Shown here piece by piece: positions 54,458 to 64,000 of a stretch of DNA of 64,000 nucleotides. Each line of letters opens with the position of its first letter. Position 1 is the stretch's first letter. Below the pieces are notes generated by a model. It saw only the letters and a program-made list of their open reading frames with translations. It did no database searches and had not been told where the DNA came from. A program made the position numbers and the translations under genes. The stretch is from Bacteroidota bacterium (GTDB taxonomy: Bacteria; Bacteroidota; Bacteroidia; Bacteroidales; JACABE01): positions 1 through 64,000 of the forward strand of contig JAPLDQ010000006.1 of assembly GCA_026391675.1 (NCBI GenBank), written 5' to 3'.

Positions 54458-55390
54458 ATGAAAAAAGATTTTACCATCTCAAAATTGATTTTCCTATGTT
54501 TTATTATTTTCTTTATTATTAATACGGGTTTTACTGTAAAGGCACAATCTTGGCAAACTGTATTTTTTGATAATTTTAACAGGGCCGATAGTTTACTGGG
54601 GACAAATTACAACACTTATGCTTCCGGAAGTATCACGCAATCAGGAATTTATAATAATGAAGTTAAAGTTGCAAGTGGGACATCATCACCTTCTTACTGG
54701 ATAGTAAATTATATGAATGACATTAATTACGATACAATCAGGGTTAGTTGTAAATTCAGGTCAAGCAATGCAAATTTCAGTTTTAGTTTAAGTGCCAGGG
54801 ATAACGGACTTACTTCATACAGGGGCGGATTAATTGCAATGACTGATACTATAGGAATCTACCTCAGCGATAATATTGGAACCCTAACTAAACTTGCCGG
54901 AACAAAAGCTAATTTCAGTAGCAGTAAAACTTATTTTATACAATTAACATTAAAACATTCCAATTTAAGCTATCGCTTTGTAGAAGTTGGTCAGACCGAC
55001 ACTATTTTTTTATATGCAACAAATGATTCATTGCATGGCAAAAAAGTTAGTTTAAGTGGCTATTATTATGGACCCAATACAACCAACTATTTTGATGATT
55101 TCAGAATTGAAGCCTATGCAAAATCCTTAGGAATAAAGGATATTACTTCAAATGAATTTAAGGTATATCCTAATCCTGCAACTGATTATATCATCATGAA
55201 TATTAAAGATTTAAATACTACCTCAGTAAATTTAAATATTTATAATATGATGGGAAAACTGCTAAGTTCGAAATTTATAAAAACTGATCAGCAACAGATT
55301 GACGTAAGTGATTTAAGTAACGGAATATATATAATTGAGATTAAATCTAAAAACGGCTACGCTAAACAGAAGCTGATAATTCAGCGATAG
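54458..55390 (+). CDS. type IX secreted protein
   Basis: The 310-residue product has a long signal peptide (IFLCFIIFFIINTGFTVKAQ). A jelly-roll-like domain (about 35-225, VFFDNFNRADSLLGTNYNTY to GYYYGPNTTNYFDDFRIEAY) resembles LamG or concanavalin-like folds. A type IX sorting domain (about 235-310) has FKVYPNPATDYIIMNI, LNIYNMMGKLLSSKF and GIYIIEIKSKNG. The ligand is unknown. The 54255-54457 gap upstream has no gene. Confidence 0.85.
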   Translation: MKKDFTISKLIFLCFIIFFIINTGFTVKAQSWQTVFFDNFNRADSLLGTNYNTYASGSITQSGIYNNEVKVASGTSSPSYWIVNYMNDINYDTIRVSCKFRSSNANFSFSLSARDNGLTSYRGGLIAMTDTIGIYLSDNIGTLTKLAGTKANFSSSKTYFIQLTLKHSNLSYRFVEVGQTDTIFLYATNDSLHGKKVSLSGYYYGPNTTNYFDDFRIEAYAKSLGIKDITSNEFKVYPNPATDYIIMNIKDLNTTSVNLNIYNMMGKLLSSKFIKTDQQQIDVSDLSNGIYIIEIKSKNGYAKQKLIIQR

Positions 55391-55544
55391 TTAAGTTATA
55401 CTGTCAATATTACAGCATTCTTTAGTTAAGTGAAAACTTAAGAATATCATTTATTATTTTAATAATCATAGTTTTACATTGTTTTTCAAAATAATGGATT
55501 TATTCATTTAATATTACATAAGAGAAAAATGATAAATAAAAGAT

Positions 55545-56825
55545 ATGAGAAAAATTACATTAATTTTTTTAACAATATTTGTAACAGTAAATATTTATTC
55601 ACAAACCTATACTATTAGCTTTACTGCAACAGGTGCTGCCACTTCAGTGGACAGCGTTATAGTAGAAAACCTAACTCATCCGGCAACTGTAAAATGGCAT
55701 GTCGGCGATGTATTGCAATTGGTACTCAGTAATGGTGTTACCGAAAAAACCGCAAATGAAACAGTGCTAAAAGTGTATCCGAATCCTATGCAAGGGAAAG
55801 CAGAATTATCGTTTTATGCCAAACAATCAGGAAATACAACGTTAAGTATTTATGATATTGCTGGCAAAGCAATATTGCAAACAGAGCACAAATTGTTGCA
55901 AGGCATTCAAAAATTTCAACTGACAGGATTAAGACAAGGTATTTATTTTGTAATTATCAAAGGAGATAATTATTTTTATTCAGCAAAGCTAATCAGCCAA
56001 AACACTAACCCCAACATTGTAAAAATTGAATCCATTGGGAATGAAAATAATGGAACTTTTTTTTCCGGAAAAAAGGGAACAAATGTAACAGTTACTATGT
56101 CATACACTTCTGGTGACAGCTTGCGCTTTATTGGCTATGCTAATATTTTAAATTCCATAATTATTGATGTACCAAATATCAGTAAAACTATAATTTTTGG
56201 GTTTAACAGACCAGATTGCCCAACGGAAATAACTGATATTGATGGGAATATATACAGCGTTGTAAGTATTGGCAACCAATGCTGGATGGGAGAGAATCTT
56301 AATACCACTCACTATCGAAATGGCGATTCCATTCCTAATGTTACAGATGCCAATGCCTGGATTGCACTTACAACCGGAGCTTTCTGCAATAAAGACAATA
56401 CACCCGGTAATAGTATAATTTATGGAAGATTATATAATTTCTATTCCACAATTGATCCACGAAATTTATGTCCCGCTCAATGGCATGTGCCATCAGATTC
56501 AGAATGGACAGTTTTGGAAAACTATTTGGGAGGCGTTAATCTAACTGCCGGAAAACTTAAAGAAGTTGGCATTAGCCATTGGCTAACCCCTAATGTTGGT
56601 GCAACAAATGAATACGGTTTTACTGCTCTTCCAGGAGGTGGTCGAGGCTGCAATGGTGTATTCAGCAACTATGGCAACGGTAATTACGTTGGTACATGGT
56701 GGAGTTCTTCAGCATACAGTACTACAACATCTTGGGGCTTAAACTTTTATTATAATGAAAGCAAAGCATACATGTATAACGACAGTAAAACTTATGGATA
56801 TTCTGTGCGTTGCCTAAGGGATTGA
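55545..56825 (+). CDS. secreted FISUMP protein with internal sorting-domain-like module
   Basis: The 426-residue product is a paralogue of the one at 45909. It has a signal peptide (ITLIFLTIFVTVNIYSQ) and a VENLTHPATVKWHVGDVL segment shared with the paralogue. An internal Por-like module lies at about 75-155 (LKVYPNPMQGKAELSF, LSIYDIAGKAILQT and GIYFVIIKGDN). A FISUMP domain covers about 235-426 (DIDGNIYSVVSIGNQCWMGE to GYSVRCLRD). Presence of the same module in two genes shows the arrangement is not a frameshift artefact. Confidence 0.83.
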   Translation: MRKITLIFLTIFVTVNIYSQTYTISFTATGAATSVDSVIVENLTHPATVKWHVGDVLQLVLSNGVTEKTANETVLKVYPNPMQGKAELSFYAKQSGNTTLSIYDIAGKAILQTEHKLLQGIQKFQLTGLRQGIYFVIIKGDNYFYSAKLISQNTNPNIVKIESIGNENNGTFFSGKKGTNVTVTMSYTSGDSLRFIGYANILNSIIIDVPNISKTIIFGFNRPDCPTEITDIDGNIYSVVSIGNQCWMGENLNTTHYRNGDSIPNVTDANAWIALTTGAFCNKDNTPGNSIIYGRLYNFYSTIDPRNLCPAQWHVPSDSEWTVLENYLGGVNLTAGKLKEVGISHWLTPNVGATNEYGFTALPGGGRGCNGVFSNYGNGNYVGTWWSSSAYSTTTSWGLNFYYNESKAYMYNDSKTYGYSVRCLRD

Positions 56826-56999
56826 TTAATTGATTTAAAACGTCTATTTTAAATGTCTAAATAATATAATCAAGAGTTAAGTAATTTAAAATAAAAAGGA
56901 CAAACCATTTACTTCCGACATTTTGTAAGTTGAGGAAGGCTGAAGTATTGTGTATTTTTATTTATTTGATATCATTCGGCTAATACATAGTTTTTTTAC

Positions 57000-57007
57000 T
57001 AATTTTG
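57000..57007 (+). promoter_or_regulatory. -7 element for hutI
   Basis: TAATTTTG is an exact TAnnTTTG match 31 bp before the hutI start codon. Confidence 0.5.
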
Positions 57008-57038
57008 CAGGCCAAAGTAACGATTAACTCCAACCATA

Positions 57039-58295
57039 ATGTCAATTCTTATTCAAAACATCAAATCATTAATAGGTATTGAAAATAAACCCAAACTATT
57101 ACTGAAAGGCAAGGAAATGTCAAAACTTAACTGTATTGAAAATGCCTGGCTTTTTATTGATAAAGGCAAAATTGCTGCATTTGGAAATATGCAGGATACC
57201 AGTGCTTTAGATAAGATAAAAACTGATGACAAAATAAAAATAATCAAGGCTAAAGGGAAACTGGTTTTCCCGTCATTTTGCGATTCTCATACCCATCTGG
57301 TTTATGCCGGCAGTCGCGAAATAGAATATATTGATAAAATCAAAGGCCTTTCGTATGAAGAAATTGCAAAACGTGGTGGTGGCATTTTAAACTCTGCTGC
57401 AAGATTGCATAAAGCCAGCGAGGATGAACTGGTTGAAAGTGCCATGGAACGATTGAATGAAATCATTTCATTTGGAACAGGAGCTGTTGAAATCAAAAGC
57501 GGATATGGATTAACTACTGAGGATGAATTAAAGATGCTCAGGGTTATTAAGAAACTAAAAGCCATCAGCCCGCTTACAATTAAAGCAACTTTCCTTGGAG
57601 CTCATGCTGTTCCGGCAGTTTACAAAGGAAAGCAAAAAGAATATGTGGAGCTTATAATTAACGAAATGTTACCCTTGGTTGCATCAGAAGATTTAGCTGA
57701 TTACATAGATGTTTTCTGTGATAAAGGATTTTTTACCGAAGACGAAACAGAAATATTATTGATGGCTGGAATGAAATATGGACTCCGTGCAAAAATACAT
57801 GCCAATGAACTGGATTATTCCAATGGTATTCAGGTTGGCGTAAAATATAATGCCCTGTCTGTAGATCATCTGGAATATACAGGAGATAGGGAAATTGCAT
57901 GTCTGCTTGACTCGGAAACTATGCCTACTTTATTACCAGGAGCTGCATTTTTCCTGGGAATGCCTTATGCACCAGTGCGTAAAATGATAGCTGCAGGCTT
58001 GCCGGTAGCAATGGCAAGTGATTTTAATCCGGGCTCCTCCCCTTCAGGCAATATGCAGTTTATTCTATCAATGGGTTGCATTAAATACCGCATGCTTCCT
58101 GAAGAAGCTATCAATGCAACAACAATTAACAGCGCTTATGCTATGGGCGTTAGTGAAGAATTAGGAAGTATAGCTGTTGGCAAAACCGCCAATGTTTTTA
58201 TAACAAAAGCAATTCCTAATTATGAATTCATGCCATATTCCTATGGAAGCAATAAGGTGGAAGCTGTAATTCTAAACGGTAAATTGATTAAATAA
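57039..58295 (+). CDS. hutI: imidazolonepropionase
   Basis: HutI hydrolyses 4-imidazolone-5-propanoate to N-formimino-L-glutamate in histidine degradation. The 418-residue amidohydrolase has metal-binding FCDSHTHLVYAGSREIEYI, cut here as CDSHTHLVYAGSR. It also has the substrate loop GGGILNSAA, the strand AVEIKSGYGLTTEDELKMLR, cut as EIKSGYGLTTEDE, the AKIHANELDYS histidine, and MASDFNPGSSPSGNM with the catalytic aspartate. Other hut genes are absent from the window. It has its own -7 element. Confidence 0.95.
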   Translation: MSILIQNIKSLIGIENKPKLLLKGKEMSKLNCIENAWLFIDKGKIAAFGNMQDTSALDKIKTDDKIKIIKAKGKLVFPSFCDSHTHLVYAGSREIEYIDKIKGLSYEEIAKRGGGILNSAARLHKASEDELVESAMERLNEIISFGTGAVEIKSGYGLTTEDELKMLRVIKKLKAISPLTIKATFLGAHAVPAVYKGKQKEYVELIINEMLPLVASEDLADYIDVFCDKGFFTEDETEILLMAGMKYGLRAKIHANELDYSNGIQVGVKYNALSVDHLEYTGDREIACLLDSETMPTLLPGAAFFLGMPYAPVRKMIAAGLPVAMASDFNPGSSPSGNMQFILSMGCIKYRMLPEEAINATTINSAYAMGVSEELGSIAVGKTANVFITKAIPNYEFMPYSYGSNKVEAVILNGKLIK

Positions 58296-58380
58296 TTTGG
58301 TGATTTATAAGGCTATAGTTTTTAGGCTGTAGACATTAAGGCAGGAAATTAGAAATATGCAATTACTTTATAACTTGATA

Positions 58381-58420
58381 AACTTTATGAACTTGACAAA
58401 CTTTAATAACTTTATGAACT
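58381..58420. repeat. AACTTTATGAACT tandem repeats
   Basis: AACTTTATGAACT occurs at 58381-58393 and 58408-58420, with the related words TAACTTGATAAACTTT and GACAAACTTTAATAAC around them. The array lies just ahead of arfB. It is another low-complexity intergenic array. Confidence 0.5.
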
Positions 58421-58426
58421 GTCTTC

Positions 58427-58888
58427 ATGCATTTTAATTCAATTCATCTTACCGAAGCTATAAAGCTCCTCATGTACCGGCATTTTGAGCATGAATATTT
58501 TTTTATTACTTCACGCAGCAGTGGTCCGGGTGGACAAAACGTTAATAAAACAGAAACTAAAGTAGAATTAAGATTCAATATCCAAAACTCAGCTTTATTA
58601 AAAAATGAAGAAAAAGAATTGCTCCTTTCAAGATTAAAAAATAAAATAAATGCTGAAGGATTTTTACAAATAGTTGTTCAGGAAAGCCGTAGTCAATTAA
58701 CAAACAAGCAAATAGCTGAAGAAAACTTTTACAAATTAATTTCCAATGCTTTAAAAAAGAAGGTAATACGTCAGAAAAGCAAACCTAGCCTTGCATCTGT
58801 AAAAAGAAGATTACTAACTAAAAAATATGTTTCAAAAAAGAAAGAATTACGCTCCGGTAATAATTTAAATTACAATGAGATGGAGTAA
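58427..58888 (+). CDS. arfB: peptidyl-tRNA hydrolase ArfB (YaeJ)
   Basis: ArfB frees stalled ribosomes by hydrolysing peptidyl-tRNA, independent of a stop codon. The 153-residue protein has the catalytic GGQ (residues 35-37) in SRSSGPGGQNVNKTETKVEL. A helical middle and a basic C-terminus (KKKVIRQKSKPSLASVKRR) follow, the part that inserts into the mRNA channel. The size excludes a full release factor. The stop lies just inside a possible early pyk start. Confidence 0.92.
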   Translation: MHFNSIHLTEAIKLLMYRHFEHEYFFITSRSSGPGGQNVNKTETKVELRFNIQNSALLKNEEKELLLSRLKNKINAEGFLQIVVQESRSQLTNKQIAEENFYKLISNALKKKVIRQKSKPSLASVKRRLLTKKYVSKKKELRSGNNLNYNEME

Positions 58889-58913
58889 TAAAAGTATTAA
58901 AAAAATAATAGAA

Positions 58914-60341
58914 ATGCGTAAAGTAAGATCACAAACAAAAATTATTGCAACAATAGGACCTGCCTGTTCCAGCAAGGAAGTCTTATTGCAAATGATTGAA
59001 GAAGGCGTTGATGTATTCCGCCTTAATTTCTCACATTCCAGCAAGGATGAACATCAGAAAGTTATTGATATTATCAATGAACTGAATAAAGAACACAATA
59101 TTAATATTGCCATATTGGCTGACCTTCAGGGGCCAAAACTCAGAATCGGGGAAGTTGAAAACAACCTTATTATGCTTGATGATGGTGATGAAATTAATTT
59201 TGTTACTAACAAATGCCTTGGCACAAAAGAGCAATTATACATGAGCTATGCTGAATTTCCAATGGATGTAAGTATAGGCGATACCATTCTGATTGATGAC
59301 GGTAAAATTCAACTTGAAGTTCTGGAAACCAATAATAAAGACAAGGTAAAAGCAAAGGTTATTTATGGCGGCCCACTATCATCACGAAAAGGTGTAAACC
59401 TTCCAAATACCAAGATATCATTGCCAAGCATGACAGAGGAAGATATCAGTAATGCTGTATTTGCTATGGAAAATAACGTTGACTGGATAGCACTTTCATT
59501 TGTAAGAAATGCCAGAGATGTTGCAGCATTAAAAAAACTCATTAAAAGTAATAACAGCCAGGCAAGTGTAATTGCTAAAATTGAGAAACCGGATGCACTC
59601 GACGATTTGGATAATATTATTGATACTGCTGATGCCATTATGGTAGCCCGTGGCGATTTAGGTGTTGAAGTTTCCTTTGACCGGGTTCCGCTAATTCAGA
59701 AAAAAATTGTAAACCTTTGTATAAAAAAATCCAAACCTGTAATCATTGCCACACAAATGATGGAAAGCATGATTACCAACTTCCGCCCAACCCGTGCTGA
59801 AGCCAATGACGTAGCAAATGCTGTGGTTGATGGTGCCGATGCATTAATGTTAAGTGCTGAAACTTCTGTTGGTAAATTCCCGGCCATTACCATCAGGTGT
59901 ATGCAGCAGATTATCGACTGGACTGAAAATAATGGATTTCCTTATTATAAAGAATTTGTTCCTGTAGAAAATACTAAAGACTTTTTAGCTGAATCAATTT
60001 GTTATCAGGCGAGTAAAAGTGCATTTCAAATTACAGCCAAGGCAATAATAACATTCACACATTCAGGCTATACTGCTTATAAAATATCAAGTCATCGTCC
60101 TGAAGCAGATATTTTTGCATTTACAAATAACAAGGTAATAGTAAAAAAAATGGCTTTGGTATGGGGTGTAAGGGCTTTTTACAATGAAGAGTTTGAGAAT
60201 ATTGACGATGCAATTAATTTTTCTAAAAAAGCTTTGATAGAAAAAGAATTGATTAATAAAGGAGATAAAATTGTACATGTTGGCAGTACACCTTTAAGCG
60301 AGAAAGGGCCAACCAATATGCTACGCTTAGGGGAAGTTTAA
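58914..60341 (+). CDS. pyk: pyruvate kinase
   Basis: Pyruvate kinase makes pyruvate and ATP from phosphoenolpyruvate. The 475-residue protein starts MRKVRSQTKIIATIGPACSS, the normal N-terminus. An in-frame ATG at 58875 would add 13 residues and overlap arfB by 14 bp. The lid and active-site motifs are DVFRLNFSHSS, ADLQGPKLRIGE, the signature VIAKIEKPDALDDLDNI, cut as IAKIEKPDALDDL, and MVARGDLGVEV. The C-terminal domain is complete. The identification is secure. Confidence 0.97.
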   Translation: MRKVRSQTKIIATIGPACSSKEVLLQMIEEGVDVFRLNFSHSSKDEHQKVIDIINELNKEHNINIAILADLQGPKLRIGEVENNLIMLDDGDEINFVTNKCLGTKEQLYMSYAEFPMDVSIGDTILIDDGKIQLEVLETNNKDKVKAKVIYGGPLSSRKGVNLPNTKISLPSMTEEDISNAVFAMENNVDWIALSFVRNARDVAALKKLIKSNNSQASVIAKIEKPDALDDLDNIIDTADAIMVARGDLGVEVSFDRVPLIQKKIVNLCIKKSKPVIIATQMMESMITNFRPTRAEANDVANAVVDGADALMLSAETSVGKFPAITIRCMQQIIDWTENNGFPYYKEFVPVENTKDFLAESICYQASKSAFQITAKAIITFTHSGYTAYKISSHRPEADIFAFTNNKVIVKKMALVWGVRAFYNEEFENIDDAINFSKKALIEKELINKGDKIVHVGSTPLSEKGPTNMLRLGEV

Positions 60342-60381
60342 ATTCTGATAAAATAAAGTCAGTTTTACTAAAACGCTATTG

Positions 60382-62094
60382 ATGAACCATTTTAAATTGA
60401 ATATTATCAATTCATACATAAGGTATCTGTTAATATCTGTTTTATTATTTATTTCCCTTAACATTAAAGCTCAAAGCTGTAAGGATAAAAGTGTTCAACT
60501 GACTGCATCAATACAGGAAAATCCGGTAAAAATCACACTTCATTGGGTGGCAAATGAGGCTGCAACCTCCTATTTAATTTATAAAAAGCTAAAAACCGAT
60601 GTCAGCTGGGGAAATTTGATTGACTCAATTCCGGGAACTGTCAATCAATATACTGATTCTGATATTTCAACTGCTGTTTCATACGAATATAAAGTAGTCC
60701 GTAATGCCCATTCCTTTAAAGGCTATGGTTACATAAACAGCGGAATTAAAATCCCTGCTGTTGAGCAAAGAGGAATAATTATACTGCTCATTGACAGTAG
60801 TTTGCTTGATTCTCTTTCAATGGAAATCTACAGACTTGAAAAAGATTTGCAAGGAGACGGATGGCAGGTCAGGCGGCATGATGTTTCACGCTCAGCATCA
60901 GTAAAAGCGGTAAAATCGATAATTATAAATGATTATTCTCAGGATTCAATTCATACAAAGGCTGTTCTCTTATTAGGACATATTGCTGTCCCTTACAGTG
61001 GTGATCTGATGCCGGATGGACATGCAGAACACTGGGGAGCATGGCCTGCCGACTTATATTATGCCGAAACCAAAAGTGTTTGGACAGATAGTTCTGTAAA
61101 TGTATATGATGCAGTTAATAAACGCAATTATAATATTCCTGGAGATGGAAAATTTGATCAATCTGATATTCCATCAGATATTGAACTGCAACTTGGCAGG
61201 ATTGATTTATCCAATCTCAGTGCATTTAAATTAACTGAAATACAGTTATTAAAAAATTATCTGGATAAAGATCATGCATATCGCCATAAGGAATTTACAA
61301 TTGCGCACAAAGCACTTATTGATGATAATTTTGAAAATTCCTTTAATGAAGCATTTGCAGCCAATGGCTGGAAAAATTTTTCACCATTGGTTGGTTCTGC
61401 CAATATAGCCGAGACTGATTATTTTACTTCAATGCAGGACAGCAGCTACTTATGGTCTTATGGCTGCGGAACAGGTTCATATACAGGATGTACAGGAATA
61501 GGTTCGACTTCAGATTTTGCAAAAGCAAATTTACAGGGTATTTTCACTTTATTTTTTGGCAGCTTTTATGGTGATTGGGATGTTGATAACAGTTTCCTGA
61601 GAGCACCGTTAGCACAGGGTAAAATGCTTACAACTATTTGGTGCGGTCGGCCACATATGCAATTTCACCACATGGCTATGGGTGAAACTATTGGTTATGC
61701 TGTAAAATTATCACAGAATAACGATTCACTCTATTATCCCGGATTATGGGGCAGTAGAAAAATTCATACCGCTTTAATGGGTGATCCAAGCTTGAGAAAC
61801 GATGTGGTAGCTCCGGTTTCAAATCTAAAAGCTGAAAAAAAAGGCAGAAATTGCAGAATCAGCTGGAATGCATCTAAAGATGAAGTGCTTGGTTATTATA
61901 TCTACAGGAAATCCGGCAAAGATTCAAACTTTTGCCGATTAAATAAAAACATAATTACACAATGTAATTTTATTGATAATGATGTTTCAACAAATGAAAA
62001 ATGCATATATATGGTCAAGGCAATATTGCTAGAGCATACGCCAAGTGGAAGCTATTATAATTTAAGTCAGGGAATAAATACAACGACAAATTAA
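60382..62094 (+). CDS. secreted protein with FnIII domains, gingipain-like core
   Basis: The 570-residue product has a signal peptide (ISVLLFISLNIKAQ). I use ATG at 60382, as the longer reading starts at TTG. FnIII-like domains lie near both ends (KITLHWVANEAATSYLIYKK and KGRNCRISWNASKDEVLGYY). Between them AVLLLGHIAVPYSGD, LQLGRIDLSNL, a cysteine-rich SYGCGTGSYTGCTG and TALMGDPSLRND follow the order seen in C25 (gingipain-like) caspase folds. His and Cys would be a plausible catalytic pair. The family match is tentative. No type IX tail is obvious at its end. Confidence 0.6.
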   Translation: MNHFKLNIINSYIRYLLISVLLFISLNIKAQSCKDKSVQLTASIQENPVKITLHWVANEAATSYLIYKKLKTDVSWGNLIDSIPGTVNQYTDSDISTAVSYEYKVVRNAHSFKGYGYINSGIKIPAVEQRGIIILLIDSSLLDSLSMEIYRLEKDLQGDGWQVRRHDVSRSASVKAVKSIIINDYSQDSIHTKAVLLLGHIAVPYSGDLMPDGHAEHWGAWPADLYYAETKSVWTDSSVNVYDAVNKRNYNIPGDGKFDQSDIPSDIELQLGRIDLSNLSAFKLTEIQLLKNYLDKDHAYRHKEFTIAHKALIDDNFENSFNEAFAANGWKNFSPLVGSANIAETDYFTSMQDSSYLWSYGCGTGSYTGCTGIGSTSDFAKANLQGIFTLFFGSFYGDWDVDNSFLRAPLAQGKMLTTIWCGRPHMQFHHMAMGETIGYAVKLSQNNDSLYYPGLWGSRKIHTALMGDPSLRNDVVAPVSNLKAEKKGRNCRISWNASKDEVLGYYIYRKSGKDSNFCRLNKNIITQCNFIDNDVSTNEKCIYMVKAILLEHTPSGSYYNLSQGINTTTN

Positions 62095-62211
62095 AATAAG
62101 GTTAAAGAAAATATTAATCGATTGATTTACCATTAAAATATATTGTAATAATTTAATTTTGAATGCAAAAAATATTAATTTTACATTATATTTATTTAAT
62201 AACTTAACTTA

Positions 62212-64000
62212 ATGAGAAAATTTTTACTTATTTCTTTCCTTATATTAATTACCAACCTTAGTAATGCTGCCTATTTCGAAAATATTCCCTATACCATTAC
62301 ACAACCCAATGGTCAGGTAATTAACTGTTTTGTTTCAGGTGATGAGTTTTTTAACTGGATACATGATGCTGAAGGATATACAATAATACAAGCACGTGAT
62401 GGATATTATTATTATGCCGAACCTAACGGAGAAATACCTAAACCTTCAAAATACAAAGTCAATAGCGTAAATCCTGCGACAGTCGGATTAATAAAATGGG
62501 CTAAGATTTCTGCACAGGAATATCAGCGGAGACATGATGAAATGTTCAGTTATCAGAAAAAAATAAAAAGCGGTCCTGTAAAAGCACCTCATTCAGGAAC
62601 ATTAAACAATATTGTAATTTATATCCGTTTTTCTGATGATGCTGAGTTTACCAATACCCGTCAATCATACGATAACTTATTTAACCCGCCAACTGGAAAT
62701 ACACTCAGATCATATTATCAGGAAGTGTCCTATGGTAATTTCAATATAAGCAGTACACATTATCCCGTCTGTGCTTTTACAACAAACCTGTCATATCAGG
62801 ATAGCCATCCCCGCGGTTACTTCCAACCACTTAATGTTACAACCAATCCAAATGGCTATAACGGTAGTGCTGACAGACAGTTCAGGGAGCACAGCCTTTT
62901 AGTAGATGCTGTAAACTGGATCAATCAGAATTCTCCTGTTCCTGTATCTTTAAATATTGACGGTGATAATGACGGAAAAATCGATAATGTTTGTTTTATC
63001 ATCAAAGGAAATTGTGGTGCCTGGGCTGAATTATTATGGGCACATCGCTGGTCTTTATTTTCACAAAGTGTTTATATAAATGGAAAACAGGTGTATGATT
63101 ATACATTTCAACCCGAAAATCAGGTTGCTGTAAGAACAATTTGTCACGAAATGTTTCATGCTTTAGGTGCTCCTGATTTATATCATTATACTAACCAGGG
63201 TGTTATTTCTCCGGTTGGAAGCTGGGATTTAATGGAAAGTGGCGGCGGCCATATGCTTGCTTATATGAAATGGAGATATTCCAATCATATCTGGATAACT
63301 ACTATTCCTCAAATTACAACAACAGGAACCTATACTTTACATCCAATAACTTCACCGACAAATAATTGTTATAAGATAGCTTCTCCTTATTCTTCCAATG
63401 AATTTTTTATGGTTGAATACAGAAATAAAACAGGGGTTCTTGAATCTAACTTACCTGCATCCGGCTTATTGGTATACAGAATTGATACAACACTTAATGG
63501 CAACGCAAGTGGACCGCCTGATGGAATATATCTTTACAGACCCGGAGGTACACTATCAGTAAATGGTACTGTTAATGACGCTAATTTCTCGGCAAACGTC
63601 GGCAGAACAGCAATTAATGATACAACCAACCCAAATGATTTTTTACAAACAGGAGGAATTGGCGGGCTAAAAATTTCTAACATTACCAATGCAGACACAA
63701 CCATCTCATTTGATGTCACTTTCCCTATGCCTTGTACACCACCAACTATTCAGGCAACTGCATTTACATCATCTGCCATAACAACTTCCTCTATGAATAT
63801 TGGATTTACAAGAGGTAATGGGGATTCTGTCCTGATATTAGCAAAAGCTTTTAGTGCTGTAAATGCAAACCCTTTAAACGGAACAAATTATTCATCAGCA
63901 ACTTCGTTTGGTAATGGCTTACAAATCGGATCTGGAAATTATGTTGTTTACAAAGGAACAGCAAATACTGTTAATCTTTCTTCGCTTGCTTCAGGTACGA
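62212..64000 (+). CDS. M6-family secreted metalloprotease, cut by window end
   Basis: The open reading frame starts at ATG 62212 and is still open at 64000, giving 596 codons. It has a signal peptide (FLLISFLILITNLSNAA). A propeptide-like region precedes the catalytic domain. The zinc site HEMFHALGAPD gives His312, Glu313, His316 and, as a met-zincin-like ligand, Asp322. This matches the M6 (immune inhibitor A) motif HExxHxxGxxD. GSWDLMESGGGHM follows. A C-terminal FnIII-like segment begins near 500. The likely type IX tail is beyond the window. Confidence 0.85.
   Translation, partial: MRKFLLISFLILITNLSNAAYFENIPYTITQPNGQVINCFVSGDEFFNWIHDAEGYTIIQARDGYYYYAEPNGEIPKPSKYKVNSVNPATVGLIKWAKISAQEYQRRHDEMFSYQKKIKSGPVKAPHSGTLNNIVIYIRFSDDAEFTNTRQSYDNLFNPPTGNTLRSYYQEVSYGNFNISSTHYPVCAFTTNLSYQDSHPRGYFQPLNVTTNPNGYNGSADRQFREHSLLVDAVNWINQNSPVPVSLNIDGDNDGKIDNVCFIIKGNCGAWAELLWAHRWSLFSQSVYINGKQVYDYTFQPENQVAVRTICHEMFHALGAPDLYHYTNQGVISPVGSWDLMESGGGHMLAYMKWRYSNHIWITTIPQITTTGTYTLHPITSPTNNCYKIASPYSSNEFFMVEYRNKTGVLESNLPASGLLVYRIDTTLNGNASGPPDGIYLYRPGGTLSVNGTVNDANFSANVGRTAINDTTNPNDFLQTGGIGGLKISNITNADTTISFDVTFPMPCTPPTIQATAFTSSAITTSSMNIGFTRGNGDSVLILAKAFSAVNANPLNGTNYSSATSFGNGLQIGSGNYVVYKGTANTVNLSSLASGT

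Noticed and set aside
1-64000. tRNA or rRNA genes in the gaps
   Set aside because: I looked for the T-loop GTTCRA and cloverleaf arms in the larger gaps and saw none; a covariance search could still find one.

Overview
The window looks like chromosomal DNA from an AT-rich Bacteroidota (Bacteroidetes). The evidence is several secreted proteins with type IX secretion (Por) C-terminal sorting domains, lipoproteins whose mature ends begin CKKD or CKKE, four proteins with the Fibrobacter-type paralogous domain (FISUMP), and repeated matches to the Bacteroidota -7 promoter element TAnnTTTG. I cannot name a genus. Most genes are ordinary housekeeping, transport and envelope genes. I see no phage, insertion sequence, CRISPR array, rRNA or tRNA.

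Layout. 0.1-7.7 kb: gpmA, lgt, an M23 peptidase with dxr and rseP, then creD and a small envelope protein. 7.8-21.6 kb is an ion-transport block: a CPA2 antiporter, a Pit phosphate transporter, a DedA protein, Kup, a PAS protein, and a high-affinity potassium operon reading kdpF - 53-codon gene - kdpA - kdpB - kdpC - kdpD on the minus strand. kdpF and the 53-codon membrane gene are very short. No kdpE is present. 21.9-31.8 kb is a glucan block on the minus strand: debranching enzyme, GT4 glycosyltransferase, GH57 glucanase with a FliG-C-like tail, a 1414-residue fusion of a eukaryote-type glycogen synthase (GT3) with an alpha-glucan phosphorylase (GT35), and a small membrane protein. 32-38 kb: a beta-helix lipoprotein, sucD, a transglutaminase-like protein, mnmE and a lipoprotein. 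38.5-48.1 kb is a cell-surface block: two type IX cargo proteins, a lipoprotein with a beta-barrel protein, and three FISUMP proteins. 48.2-54.3 kb: small metabolic and redox proteins and an S9 peptidase. 54.5-64 kb: another type IX cargo, a fourth FISUMP protein, hutI, arfB, pyk, a gingipain-like secreted protein and a truncated M6 metalloprotease.

The most interesting observation is a conserved leader of about 65 nt, present twice on the minus strand. One copy lies ahead of kdpF and the other ahead of the GT4 glucan gene. Each ends exactly 26 nt before its start codon. Both copies can fold into the same hairpin with compensating differences, both contain CAUGUG able to pair with the CACAUG at the start codon, and both contain the same mini-ORF MAYSM-stop. 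This suggests a shared cis-regulatory RNA linking potassium uptake and glucan metabolism, possibly an osmotic or second-messenger switch. It matches no riboswitch class I can recognise. The structure is read by eye and was not computed.
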